51,272 bases of DNA from DASZTU01 sp035493835 (GTDB taxonomy: Bacteria; Pseudomonadota; Alphaproteobacteria; Rhizobiales; Devosiaceae): contig DATJHO010000114.1 of assembly GCA_035493835.1 (NCBI GenBank), positions 1-51,272 of the forward strand. The letters run 5' to 3'. The translations under genes were made by a program, and so were the position numbers. Under the pieces are notes generated by a model. The model saw only the letters and a list, made by a program, of their open reading frames with translations, was not told the origin of the DNA and made no database searches. Within the stretch, counting starts at the first letter, position 1. Each line of letters begins with the position of its first letter. This document shows positions 25,244 to 34,237 of this stretch, in pieces.

Positions 25244-26908
25244 ATGAAAGTCGCCGATTACGAACGCTATCTCCAGATCAGTCGCCGCAACCTGCTCAAG
25301 GGCGGCGCAGCCTTGGGAGCGATGGGCGCAGCCGGCGCGCTCGGCTTCAATCCTGGCCCGGCCTTTGCCGATGCCGAAAGCGATTTGCGCGCCAAGCTGC
25401 TGCAGATTCCGGGTGTCGGCAAGGGCTCGCCCACCGATGCGGACTGGCAGAAGGTCGGCGCACTCTGCCTCGACGCGACGAAGGCTAATGTCAAGCAAGG
25501 CGAGTTCCAGGGCGTCGAACTGAGCTTCATGGGGCTCAATAACCAGAACCTGCACAATTTGCTGTTCCGCGGCTTCCTGAAGCCCTGGGAAGCCTATACG
25601 GGCGCCAAGATCACCTGGATCGACCTGGCCCAGGCCGACTACAATCCGCGCCTGCAACAATCGATCGCGACCGGCACCATCGATTTCGACCTCCTCGAGA
25701 TGGGCGCCCCCTTCGAGGGCGACGTCTGCGGCAAGGGGCTGGCGTCCGAGATGCCGGACTGGGTCAAGCAGCAGATCGATATGACCGATCTGGTGAATTA
25801 CCTCAAGCCGCCGGTCGGTACCTGGGACGGCAAGCAATACCGCGTCACCATCGACGGCGACACGCACAATTTCAATTACCGCAAGGACTATTTCAGCGAC
25901 GCCGACCTCGCCAAGGCCTGGAAGGACGCCGGCAACACCACCGAATGGGCCGTACCACGGACCTGGCAGCAGGTGCAGGCGGTCACGAAGTTCCTCAAGG
26001 GCAAGCAGATCGCCGGACAGGATGCCTATGGCTATCTCGACCCGGCAAAAGCCTGGGGCGGGTTCGGCTTCTACTTCCTCGGGAGCCGCGCCACCGCTTA
26101 TGCCAAGCACCCTGACGACAAGGCCTGGCTGTTCGACGTCGACACCATGAAACCGCGCATCAACAACCCGGCTTGGGTGCGCGCAATCCAGGACGTCGTC
26201 GATGCACTGCCCTATGAGCCCGCCGACCAGCTGAACGCCGATCCCAACACCACCGGCTTCCAGCAATTCCTCGGCGGCACGGGCTCGATGCTGGTCTGGT
26301 GGGGCGATATCGGCTCCAACGCCAAGACCAACGATGCCTCGGTGATTGGCGATACCTGCGCCTTCGACATCCTGCCCGGCTCGGACGACGTCTACAACTC
26401 GAAGACCGGCCAGTGGGAGAAGCTCACCAGTGGCCCCAACTTTGCGCCCAACCTCGCCTATCTCGGCTGGGGCATCTATGTGATGAAGCGCGTCGACAGC
26501 GACGAGAAGAAGCACAAGGCAGCCTGGAGCGCCGCCGCGCATCTGGGCGGCAAGGATTTGTCGCTGTGGACGGCGGCGTATCCTTCGGGCTTCCAGCCCT
26601 ACCGCAACAGCCATCACAATATCGATGAATGGGTGGCTGCGGGCTACGACCGCGAGTTCACCACCAATTACCTCGATTCCCAGTTCAACTCGTACAACCA
26701 CCCGAACGGGGCGATCGAGCCGCGCATTCCCGGCATCTTCCAGTATTACAGCCTCGCCGAGGACATCCTGGCGAACACCTTCGCCGGCAAGATGAAGCCG
26801 CAGGAAGGCGCCGATGCCATCGCTGCCGCCTGGGAAAAGCTGACCGACCAGATCGGCCGCGACAACCAGATCAAGCTCTACAAAGCGTCGTTGGGAATGA
26901 ACGCGTGA
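25244..26908 (+). CDS. ABC transporter substrate-binding protein with Tat signal
   Basis: A 554-residue binding protein, well above the roughly 400-430 usual for sugar binding proteins of this class. It begins with a twin-arginine signal, SRRNLLKG (13-20), followed by an Ala/Gly-rich hydrophobic stretch and cleavage near AFA-42, so it is probably exported folded. The body has the family 1 layout (WIDLAQADYNPRLQQSIATG, then a hinge and GTGSMLVWWGDIG). GGGAGGA lies just upstream of the ATG. Two permease genes follow. It should set the specificity of sugar cluster 1; the ligand is unknown. Confidence 0.88.
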   Translation: MKVADYERYLQISRRNLLKGGAALGAMGAAGALGFNPGPAFADAESDLRAKLLQIPGVGKGSPTDADWQKVGALCLDATKANVKQGEFQGVELSFMGLNNQNLHNLLFRGFLKPWEAYTGAKITWIDLAQADYNPRLQQSIATGTIDFDLLEMGAPFEGDVCGKGLASEMPDWVKQQIDMTDLVNYLKPPVGTWDGKQYRVTIDGDTHNFNYRKDYFSDADLAKAWKDAGNTTEWAVPRTWQQVQAVTKFLKGKQIAGQDAYGYLDPAKAWGGFGFYFLGSRATAYAKHPDDKAWLFDVDTMKPRINNPAWVRAIQDVVDALPYEPADQLNADPNTTGFQQFLGGTGSMLVWWGDIGSNAKTNDASVIGDTCAFDILPGSDDVYNSKTGQWEKLTSGPNFAPNLAYLGWGIYVMKRVDSDEKKHKAAWSAAAHLGGKDLSLWTAAYPSGFQPYRNSHHNIDEWVAAGYDREFTTNYLDSQFNSYNHPNGAIEPRIPGIFQYYSLAEDILANTFAGKMKPQEGADAIAAAWEKLTDQIGRDNQIKLYKASLGMNA

Positions 26909-26940
26909 GCAGACGGGGGCCCGCCCCCAGACCAGGGATT

Positions 26941-26963
26941 CCGGCGGCTCGTTTTGCCGCCGG
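26941..26963 (+). promoter_or_regulatory. GC-rich hairpin between binding-protein and permease genes
   Basis: CCGGCGGC (26941-26948) pairs perfectly with GCCGCCGG (26956-26963) around the loop TCGTTTT. A second short stem of G and C runs lies at 26915-26928. Such hairpins after a binding-protein gene usually protect the upstream mRNA or partly terminate, so that the binding protein is made in excess. Confidence 0.55.
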
Positions 26964-27017
26964 CGTCCGCGCTTCAAGGCTTTCGCCGCAGCAGACCATC
27001 GCGGCCGGGAACGACTG

Positions 27018-28133
27018 ATGCAAAATACCACGCTGACGCCCGCAGCGGCCTACCCTCCCGGTCGATTGTCGGGCGCTACAAGCCGGGCGACACCGGGCCG
27101 GCTGCTGATCGCGGTGGCGTCGGTGATCCTTGCTGTCATGGGTGCCGTCCAGATCCTGCACGAAGCGGCCGGCTTCCCCCTGGGCTTCGCCAATTGGCGG
27201 CCGGTGCTTTACACCTTCGTGCTCTGGGGTATCGCCCTCGGTATTGGCCAGGTGCTGATCCGCGGCGAAAAGGGCAAGCGGGCGCTGTTCATCCTGCCGG
27301 CTGCGCTTTTTACCGTGGCGATGGTGATCTTTCCCACGCTCTTCGGCTTCTACATCGCCTTGACCGACTGGAACCTAAGCTCCTTTAGCGGGCAGCGGTT
27401 CAACGGCGCCGACAACCTTACCGCCTTGTTCCGCGATGCCTATTACGGCAACGCACTGCTCAACATGGTCTACTATGTGCTGGCGGTACTGGTGGAGTAC
27501 GCCATCGCCTTTGCCCTGGCGCTGCTTCTCAATGCGGAGATCAAGGCGCGAAAATTCTTCCGCGTCGCGTTCCTCCTGCCCTTCATGCTGAGCCCGGTCG
27601 CCGTGAGTTGGATGATCGGCAAATCGATGATGGAATATCGCTACGGCCCGCTGGCGACCCTGGCGCGCCGTCTCGGCTGGCAGAGCCCCTCCTTCTTTAC
27701 CGATCCGTGGGTCGCGCGGCTCAGCATCGAGGCGATGGACGCCTGGGTTTCGATCCCCTTCATGATGATCCTGCTGCTCGCCGGGCTCCAGGCGCTGCCC
27801 AAGGATGTGATGGAGGCCTCGCGCATCGATGGCGCCAATCGCTGGCAGCAGTTCTGGGAGATCACTTTCCCGCTGATGCTGCCGGTGAGTATCACCGCAA
27901 TCGTCCTCCGCATCATCTTCAAGCTGAAGCTCGCCGATATCGTTATCAATACCACCTCGGGCGGCCCCGGCGGCGCGACCGATACGGTCTCGAGCTTCAT
28001 CTATCGCGAATACCGCGACCGCTCGAATGTCGGCTACGGCACCATGCTTGCCATGTTCTACCTGGTGCTGATCGTGGTGTTCGTCACCCTGCTCCTCAAT
28101 TTCACTGCCCGCTTCGTGCGGCGCATCACCTGA
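27018..28133 (+). CDS. ABC sugar permease, first subunit of cluster 1
   Basis: A 371-residue inner-membrane permease of the MalF/UgpA type. The N-terminal part adds two hydrophobic segments (about 33-52 and 60-80) to the usual six helices, which makes it longer than the typical 290-320. The EAA loop, EASRIDGANRWQQFWEITFP, contacts the ATPase. It is followed 11 bases later by the second permease. No ATPase gene lies in this cluster. Confidence 0.92.
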   Translation: MQNTTLTPAAAYPPGRLSGATSRATPGRLLIAVASVILAVMGAVQILHEAAGFPLGFANWRPVLYTFVLWGIALGIGQVLIRGEKGKRALFILPAALFTVAMVIFPTLFGFYIALTDWNLSSFSGQRFNGADNLTALFRDAYYGNALLNMVYYVLAVLVEYAIAFALALLLNAEIKARKFFRVAFLLPFMLSPVAVSWMIGKSMMEYRYGPLATLARRLGWQSPSFFTDPWVARLSIEAMDAWVSIPFMMILLLAGLQALPKDVMEASRIDGANRWQQFWEITFPLMLPVSITAIVLRIIFKLKLADIVINTTSGGPGGATDTVSSFIYREYRDRSNVGYGTMLAMFYLVLIVVFVTLLLNFTARFVRRIT

Positions 28134-28144
28134 GGGGGCGCGCG

Positions 28145-29071
28145 ATGGCCGTGACCGCCTCCCTCGATCGCGCCGTGCCACACAAGGATGTCAGCTTCCG
28201 CGCGACCGTCATCATCAGCCGCGTCTTCATCTATGGCGCACTGATCGCCTGGACCGTCGTGTCACTGTTTCCGATCTATTGGACCATCACCACCTCGACC
28301 AAGACGGCAGTCGACGTGACCCGCGGCAGCCTCATCCCCTGGCTCAACTTCCGGCCCGACTGGCGGGGCTGGCGCTCGCTTGGGCTATCGCCCGATACGA
28401 TCTTCGAGACCTCGACGGTGCGCGACGAGTTCCTCTCGCGCTTCACCAACAGCGTCGTCACCTCGGTCAGCGCCTCGCTGCTGGCGGTGGTCCTGGGCTC
28501 GCTCGCGGCCTATGGGCTCTCGCGCTTCGAGTACAAATTCCTCTGGATGCGCAACCGCGACATTTCTTTCTTCTTCCTGTCGCAGCTGATTTTGCCGCCG
28601 GTGGTCCTGGCCCTGCCGTTCCTCGTGCTCTACCGCGAGCTGGCGCTGCTCGATACCACCGTCGGCCTGGTGCTGCTCTATACGCTGACGGTGCTGCCGA
28701 TCGTGATCTGGATCATGCGCGACCAGTTCAACACGATTCCCGTCGAACTCGACGAGGCGGCACTTGTCGATGGCCTCTCCGCCTGGGGGGCGTTCTGGCA
28801 TATCATCCTGCCGATCGCGCTCCCCGGCATGGTCGCGGCCTTCCTGCTCTCGGAAGTCTTGACCTGGAACGAATATTTCTTCGCCGCGCTGCTGACCAGC
28901 AGTGACGCCAAGACGCTGCCGGTGATGGTCGCCAGCCAGACCGGCTCGCAAGGGATCAACTGGTGGTCGATGGCTGCGCTCTCGACCACCGCCATCGCGC
29001 CCCTGGCGCTGATCGGCATCTTCCTCGAGCGCTTCATCGTCAAGGGACTGACCGCCGGCTCGGTCAAATAG
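28145..29071 (+). CDS. ABC sugar permease, second subunit of cluster 1
   Basis: A 308-residue MalG/UgpE-type permease with six membrane helices and the EAA loop DEAALVDGLSAWGAFWHIIL. The start ATG at 28145 opens directly into a cytoplasmic N-terminus and the first helix; open sequence further upstream belongs to another frame of the first permease gene. It pairs with the first permease to form the channel. The BtpA-like gene follows after 28 bases. Confidence 0.92.
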   Translation: MAVTASLDRAVPHKDVSFRATVIISRVFIYGALIAWTVVSLFPIYWTITTSTKTAVDVTRGSLIPWLNFRPDWRGWRSLGLSPDTIFETSTVRDEFLSRFTNSVVTSVSASLLAVVLGSLAAYGLSRFEYKFLWMRNRDISFFFLSQLILPPVVLALPFLVLYRELALLDTTVGLVLLYTLTVLPIVIWIMRDQFNTIPVELDEAALVDGLSAWGAFWHIILPIALPGMVAAFLLSEVLTWNEYFFAALLTSSDAKTLPVMVASQTGSQGINWWSMAALSTTAIAPLALIGIFLERFIVKGLTAGSVK

Positions 29072-29099
29072 ACTGGCCGGCAAATATGGGGGAGAAGGC

Positions 29100-29912
29100 A
29101 TGGCCGAAAAATTCCGGGCCGTATTCGGCGACATCAAGCCGGTCATCGCCATGGTGCATCTGGGCGCCCTGCCCGGCTCACCGCTGCACGATTATGAAAC
29201 AGGTGTCGAAGGCATCATCGCCGCGGCGCTGAAGGACCTGCAGGCCTTGCAGGAGGCCGGGTTCGATGCCGTGATGTTCGGCAACGAGAATGACCGGCCC
29301 TATGAGTTCAAGGTCGATCCCGCCTCTACCGCCACCATGGCCTATGTCATCGGCCGGCTGCGCCACGACATCACAGTGCCGTTCGGCGTCAACATGCTCT
29401 GGGATCCGCTCAGTTCCATCGCCGTCGCGGCGGCGACCGGCGCCCGCTTCGTCCGTGAAATCTTTACCGGCACCTACGCGTCGGACATGGGCCCATGGCA
29501 GCCCGATGCCGGCGCCGCCATGCGCTACCGCGACCGGCTGGGCAGGCGGGATCTCGCGCTGCTCTACAACGTCTCTGCCGAATTCGCCTATTCGCTCGAT
29601 CAGCGGAGCCTTGCCGAGCGTGCCCGCAGCGCCGTGTTCTCCAGCATTCCGGATGCGGTCCTCGTGTCCGGTGCGATCACTGGCGAGGCGGCGAAGCTCA
29701 CCGAGTTGGAAGCCGTCAAGCGCGCGTTGCCGACCACCCCGGTTCTCGCCAATACGGGGGTGAAGCACGCAACCGTAGCCGAGGTGCTGAAGGTCGCCGA
29801 TGGCTGCATCGTCGGCTCTTCCCTCAAAATTGACGGCAACACCTGGAAGCCGGTCGATCCCGACCGCGCCGGCGAATTCATGCGGCTGGCACGCGCGGCG
29901 CGGAAAGGCTGA
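29100..29912 (+). CDS. BtpA/SgcQ family TIM-barrel protein
   Basis: A 270-residue protein of the BtpA family: KPVIAMVHLGALPGSP at the N-terminus, VMFGNENDRPY, PFGVNMLWDP, REIFTGTYASDMGPW, and a C-terminal VGSSLKIDG. BtpA was named for photosystem I biogenesis in cyanobacteria, whereas the enterobacterial homologue SgcQ sits in a sugar operon. A TIM-barrel enzyme acting on a sugar phosphate is plausible here, but no activity is established. GGGGGAGAA precedes the ATG. The M42 gene follows after two bases, the same pairing as sgcQ and sgcX. Confidence 0.88.
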   Translation: MAEKFRAVFGDIKPVIAMVHLGALPGSPLHDYETGVEGIIAAALKDLQALQEAGFDAVMFGNENDRPYEFKVDPASTATMAYVIGRLRHDITVPFGVNMLWDPLSSIAVAAATGARFVREIFTGTYASDMGPWQPDAGAAMRYRDRLGRRDLALLYNVSAEFAYSLDQRSLAERARSAVFSSIPDAVLVSGAITGEAAKLTELEAVKRALPTTPVLANTGVKHATVAEVLKVADGCIVGSSLKIDGNTWKPVDPDRAGEFMRLARAARKG

Positions 29913-29914
29913 AC

Positions 29915-31048
29915 ATGCTCGGCAGTCTCCCGGACGACGACGCGCTGGTCGACCGCCTGCGCAAGCTCGCCTCCGACCTGATGCTCATTCCCGGCCTCAG
30001 CGGCTACGAGGGCCGCGTGCGAAAACGGCTCGCCGCCGAAATCCGGGCGCTCGGGATTTCCGCCCGCACCGACCGCCTCGGCAATCTCATCGCGACCATT
30101 CCCGGCACCTCCGATGCGCCCAGCGTCATGCTTTTCGCGCATATGGATCAGCTCGGCCTCGTCGTGCGCCGGATCGAGCCGAGTGGCCTCATTCGAGTGG
30201 AGCGGCTTGGCGGCGTGCCCGAAAAAGCGCTCCCGGCGCAGGCGGTGCTGTTCATGATCGCCGAGGGCCGGGACGTGACCGGCGTCATCGCCAACAAGAG
30301 CCACCACGCGACCGGCCAGGACGAAAAATACCGCGTTCTCCCCTACCCCGAACTCTATATCGACGCCGGTTTCGACAATGCCACCGACGTGCTCGCCGCC
30401 GGCATCGATATTGGCACCCCGGTGGTCTACGAACCCAAGGTGCTTTCGCTGGCGGGCGATCGCCTCGCCGGGACATCAGTGGACGACAGGGCGGCCTGTG
30501 CGGTGATCGTCGAAGTCGCGCGCGCGCTGTTCGGGGCCGAGCAGCGCCCGACAGTCCATCTTGTCTTTTCCGTCCAGGAGGAATTCAACCTCCGGGGCGC
30601 GGTCACCGCGGCGCAGACGCTGCAGCCGGACATCGCCATCCAGCTCGACCTGATCCTTGCGACCGACACGCCGGACATGGCCTTACGCGGCGATGTCAGC
30701 CTCGGGCGCGGGCCGGCGATGAGCCTTTATTCCTTCCACGGCCGGGGCACGCTCAATGGCACGATCCCCCATCCGGCGCTCGTCCGCCTGTTCGAGGAAA
30801 CCGCCGCGCTCGAAGCCATCCACCTGCAGCGCAGCGCCCATATCGGGGCGCTCACCGACTCGTCCTATGTGCAACTGGTCGGCCGAGGCGTGGCGGCCAT
30901 CGATCTCGGCTTTCCCATGCGCTACAGCCATTCGGCCCTGGAAGTTTTGGACCTCTCCGATCTCGCCGGCCTGACAAAACTGCTCATCGCCGCCATCGCC
31001 CAGATCGGCGCCGGTTTCAGCCTCGACCGGGACGAGTTCCCGCAATGA
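29915..31048 (+). CDS. M42 family metallopeptidase-like protein (SgcX/FrvX type)
   Basis: A 377-residue protein with the M42 di-metal peptidase layout: His76 and Asp78 in FAHMDQLG, Asp190 in SVDDRAA, the Glu222-Glu223 pair in VQEEFNLRG, ATDTPD and a late histidine in MRYSHS. Family members are aminopeptidases, but SgcX and FrvX homologues are encoded in carbohydrate operons, where a deacylase or glycoside-related role has been suggested without proof. It lies two bases after the BtpA-like gene and overlaps the kinase start by four bases (ATGA), so the three are probably co-translated. Confidence 0.9.
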   Translation: MLGSLPDDDALVDRLRKLASDLMLIPGLSGYEGRVRKRLAAEIRALGISARTDRLGNLIATIPGTSDAPSVMLFAHMDQLGLVVRRIEPSGLIRVERLGGVPEKALPAQAVLFMIAEGRDVTGVIANKSHHATGQDEKYRVLPYPELYIDAGFDNATDVLAAGIDIGTPVVYEPKVLSLAGDRLAGTSVDDRAACAVIVEVARALFGAEQRPTVHLVFSVQEEFNLRGAVTAAQTLQPDIAIQLDLILATDTPDMALRGDVSLGRGPAMSLYSFHGRGTLNGTIPHPALVRLFEETAALEAIHLQRSAHIGALTDSSYVQLVGRGVAAIDLGFPMRYSHSALEVLDLSDLAGLTKLLIAAIAQIGAGFSLDRDEFPQ

Positions 31049-32547
31049 GGTATTACCTCGGCATCGATATCGGCACCTATGAGTCCAAGGGCGTGCTGGT
31101 TGACGGTGAGGGCAATATCGTCGCCAGCGCGAGCACGCCGCATCAGTTGATCGTGCCCCATCCCGGTTGGGCGGAGCACCGTGCGCGGGAGGACTGGTGG
31201 GAGAATTTTACCTTTCTGAGCCAGCGGCTGCTCGCCGATAGCGGCGTTTCACCGACAGAAATCCGCGCTATCGGGGCCAGCGCCATAGGCCCGTGCATGC
31301 TGCCCGTCGACGCGGATGGCGAGCCGCTGATGAACGCGGTGCTCTATGGCGTGGATACCCGCGCCGCCAAGGAGATTGCTGAGCTTACGGCTGAAATCGG
31401 CGAAGACGTCTTGGTCGAACGCTGCGGCAATGCGCTGACCTCGCAGTCGGTCGGCCCCAAAATCCTCTGGCTCAAGCGCAACCGCCCGGAAGTCTTTGCC
31501 CGCACGGCAAAGGTCCTGGGCGCGACCAGTTTTCTCGTGCACCGGCTGACCGGCCGCTTCGTGGTCGACCACTATTCGGCCGCAGGTGTGACCCCGCTCT
31601 ATCTCGTCGATGGGCAGAACTGGAGCGATGCGCTCACCAGCGACCTGATCGGGCTCGAAAGGCTCCCCGAGCTCGCCTGGACCACCGATGTCGCCGGCGG
31701 CATTACCGCCCAAGCGGCGGCGGAGACCGGCGTTGCCGAGGGGACCCCGGTGATCGTCGGCACCATCGATGCGGCGGCCGAAGCGGCAAGCGTTGGCGTC
31801 ATCGATCCCGGCAGCATGATGCTGATGTATGGCTCGACCATCTTCGTCATCATGCCGATGGCTGAACGCGTGCGAGATCCCCGGCTCTGGTATGCGCCGT
31901 GGCTGTTCCCGGGGCAGCACGCCGCAATGGCCGGGCTCGCGACTAGCGGCACGCTCAGCCATTGGTTCGCCGACCAACTGGCGCGGGACCTTGATCCGGC
32001 GACCGCCATCCCTGCGCTTGCCGCCGAAGCCGCGACTTCGCCGCCGGGGGCAAACGGCCTCGTGCTGCTGCCGTATTTTTCGGGCGAGCGGACGCCGATC
32101 CACGATCCGCACGCGCGGGGCGTGCTGTTCGGGCTCAACCTCACCCACACCCGCGCCGACATTTACCGCGCCGTGCTGGAAGGGATTGCCTTGGGCACGA
32201 GGCACATCATCGACACCTATCTCGAAGCCGGCCAGGACCCTGCGGCCATTCTTTCGGTGGGCGGGGGCACCCGTAACCGCGTCTGGGCGCAGGCGACCTC
32301 CGACCTTTCCCAGCGCTCCCAGACCTTGCGGGAAAAGACCATCGGCGCTTCCTTTGGCGACGCCTTTCTGGCTGCCGTCGCCATTGGCGATGCCAGCCTC
32401 GGCGACATTGCGCGGTGGAACCCAGTTGCCACCGAGATCCGACCGGACCCGGCGACCGCCGAGGTTTACGCTCGCCGGTATGCCGTGTTCCGCGACCTTT
32501 ATCCGCGGACGCGCGATCTGATGGCGCGGCTGGAGGATTTTCGCTGA
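31045..32547 (+). CDS. FGGY-family carbohydrate kinase
   Basis: A 500-residue sugar kinase with two RNase H-like lobes. The N-lobe starts YYLGIDIGTYESKGVLVD, a conserved Asp lies in LYGVDTRAA, and the C-lobe contains LPYFSGERTP and the adenosine segment ILSVGGGTRN. It would phosphorylate a ketose or sugar alcohol. The start overlaps the M42 stop (ATGA). It is the last gene of sugar cluster 1, and an inverted repeat follows 16 bases after its stop. Confidence 0.93.
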   Translation: MRYYLGIDIGTYESKGVLVDGEGNIVASASTPHQLIVPHPGWAEHRAREDWWENFTFLSQRLLADSGVSPTEIRAIGASAIGPCMLPVDADGEPLMNAVLYGVDTRAAKEIAELTAEIGEDVLVERCGNALTSQSVGPKILWLKRNRPEVFARTAKVLGATSFLVHRLTGRFVVDHYSAAGVTPLYLVDGQNWSDALTSDLIGLERLPELAWTTDVAGGITAQAAAETGVAEGTPVIVGTIDAAAEAASVGVIDPGSMMLMYGSTIFVIMPMAERVRDPRLWYAPWLFPGQHAAMAGLATSGTLSHWFADQLARDLDPATAIPALAAEAATSPPGANGLVLLPYFSGERTPIHDPHARGVLFGLNLTHTRADIYRAVLEGIALGTRHIIDTYLEAGQDPAAILSVGGGTRNRVWAQATSDLSQRSQTLREKTIGASFGDAFLAAVAIGDASLGDIARWNPVATEIRPDPATAEVYARRYAVFRDLYPRTRDLMARLEDFR

Positions 32548-32563
32548 CCGGCCCCCAAGCACC

Positions 32564-32652
32564 GTGTCATTCCCGCGCAGGCGGGAATCTCTGTTCCTGG
32601 TGAGCACCGTGCTTGCACAAAACAAAGATTCCCGCCCGCGCGGGAATGACAC
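32564..32652. repeat. Double palindromic intergenic repeat
   Basis: Fifteen-base outer arms (32564-32578 and 32638-32652, GTGTCATTCCCGCGC and its complement) enclose two smaller hairpins, each with ATTCCCGC and GCGGGAAT arms around four bases. This is a dispersed repeat type common in proteobacterial intergenic DNA. Its position after the kinase stop suggests a transcript end. Sequence from here to 32800 otherwise shows no gene. Confidence 0.75.
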
Positions 32653-32800
32653 CGGGAATGTGGAACGACCGATACCAGCTACTACGGCCCATCCCATCCC
32701 ATCCCTGCTCAATCCATCAGCACACCCTAGCGCTGCACAAACCTTGGACAAAGGCTTGCATTTTTCCACCGACGCGCTTGTATGTACGAGCGGCAGGGGG

Positions 32801-34222
32801 ATGCGAGTGACGCTGTTCGACGAGATGCTGATTGCGGACGAGAACGTCCGGCCGTGCTACGCGCCGCTGCGCCAGTGGCTCGATACCCAAACCCCCACCA
32901 AGCTCAGCCAGAAAGCCCGTGACGCCGAGGGCGTCTTTCGCAAGACCGGCATCACCTTCGCCGTCTATGGGGACGAACAGGCGGCCGAGCGGCTGATCCC
33001 CTTCGACATCATTCCGCGGATCATCACCGGCCGCGAATGGCGGCGGCTATCGCAGGGCATCGAGCAGCGGGTGATCGCGCTCAATGCGTTCCTCGCCGAC
33101 ATCTATGGGCGCCAGGAGATCATCCGCGCCGGCCGCATCCCCAAGCAGCTCATCACCCAGAACGAGGCGTTCCTGCCGGAGATGATCGGTTTCAGGCCAC
33201 CGGGCGGGGTCTATACCCATATCATCGGCGTCGATATCGTTCGCACGGCGGAAGACCAGTTCTACGTGCTGGAGGACAATGCCCGCACGCCCTCCGGCGT
33301 CTCCTACATGCTGGAAAACCGGGAAACGATGATGCAGCTCTTCCCCGAGCTGTTCCAGCAGGTGAAGGTTCTGCCCGTCGAGAACTATCCGCAATTCCTG
33401 CGCCAGTCGCTCGCGGCCGTCGCCCCGCCCGGCGGCGACAAGGCCAACCCGACCATCGCCGTGCTGACGCCGGGCATCTACAACTCGGCCTATTTCGAGC
33501 ACGCTTTCCTCGCCGACCAGATGGGCGTGGAACTGGTGGAGGGCAGCGACCTCAGCGTGGTCGATGGCCGCGTCGCCATGCGGACGACCGAAGGGTTTCA
33601 TCCGATCGACGTGCTCTATCGCCGCGTCGATGACGCCTATCTCGACCCCATGACGTTTCGGCCTGACTCCACTCTCGGCGTGCCCGGCATCATGGACGTC
33701 TACCGCGCCGGCAACATCACCATCGCCAATGCACCCGGCACCGGCATCGCCGATGACAAGGCGATCTATTCATACATGCCCGAAATCATCGAGTTCTATA
33801 CCGGCCGCAAGGCGATCCTCGAAAACGTGCCGACCTGGCGCTGCGCCGAACCCGACAGCCTCAAATATGTGCTGGAGCATCTCGGAGAGCTGGTGGTGAA
33901 GGAAGTGCACGGCTCGGGCGGCTACGGCATGCTGGTCGGCCCCGCCGCTTCCAAGGTTGAGCGCGAAACCTTTTCGGAAAAGCTCCGCGCGCGGCCGGGT
34001 AACTACATCGCGCAGCCGACCCTGGCCCTCTCGACCACGCCGATCCTGACCGATGCCGGGCTGGCCCCGCGCCACGTCGATCTGCGGCCCTTCGTGCTGG
34101 TCTCCGACCGGGTGCGGATCACGCCCGGTGGGCTGACTCGCGTGGCGCTGAAGGAGGGCTCGCTCGTGGTAAATTCCAGCCAGGGCGGCGGCACCAAGGA
34201 CACTTGGGTACTGGACGACTGA
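32801..34222 (+). CDS. Circularly permuted ATP-grasp protein (DUF404/407, COG2308)
   Basis: A 473-residue protein of the circularly permuted ATP-grasp family, with N-terminal TLFDEMLIADENVRP, the DIYGRQEIIRAGRIP segment, YVLEDNARTPSGVSYMLENR and C-terminal VNSSQGGGTKDTWVL. Family members are predicted amide or peptide ligases. The ATG at 32801 or a GTG at 32807 (better spaced from GGGGG) is the likely start; open sequence further upstream is repeat DNA. It leads the conserved set ATP-grasp, alpha-E, transglutaminase, Anbu. The set is thought to build and trim a peptide or peptide tag, but the product is unknown. Confidence 0.9.
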   Translation: MRVTLFDEMLIADENVRPCYAPLRQWLDTQTPTKLSQKARDAEGVFRKTGITFAVYGDEQAAERLIPFDIIPRIITGREWRRLSQGIEQRVIALNAFLADIYGRQEIIRAGRIPKQLITQNEAFLPEMIGFRPPGGVYTHIIGVDIVRTAEDQFYVLEDNARTPSGVSYMLENRETMMQLFPELFQQVKVLPVENYPQFLRQSLAAVAPPGGDKANPTIAVLTPGIYNSAYFEHAFLADQMGVELVEGSDLSVVDGRVAMRTTEGFHPIDVLYRRVDDAYLDPMTFRPDSTLGVPGIMDVYRAGNITIANAPGTGIADDKAIYSYMPEIIEFYTGRKAILENVPTWRCAEPDSLKYVLEHLGELVVKEVHGSGGYGMLVGPAASKVERETFSEKLRARPGNYIAQPTLALSTTPILTDAGLAPRHVDLRPFVLVSDRVRITPGGLTRVALKEGSLVVNSSQGGGTKDTWVLDD

Positions 34223-34237
34223 GGAACAGGAAAACAG

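Noticed and set aside
29800..31044. Long upstream extension of the FGGY kinase frame
   Set aside because: It runs through the M42 gene in another frame as Arg/Pro-rich sequence. The kinase begins at 31045 with its family N-terminus.
31249..32769. Minus-strand open frame of 506 codons over the kinase gene
   Set aside because: Antisense to a clear FGGY kinase, with compositional bias only and no recognisable domain.
32564..32800. N-terminal extension of the ATP-grasp frame
   Set aside because: The codons are a translation of the palindromic intergenic repeat. Family members start near 32801.
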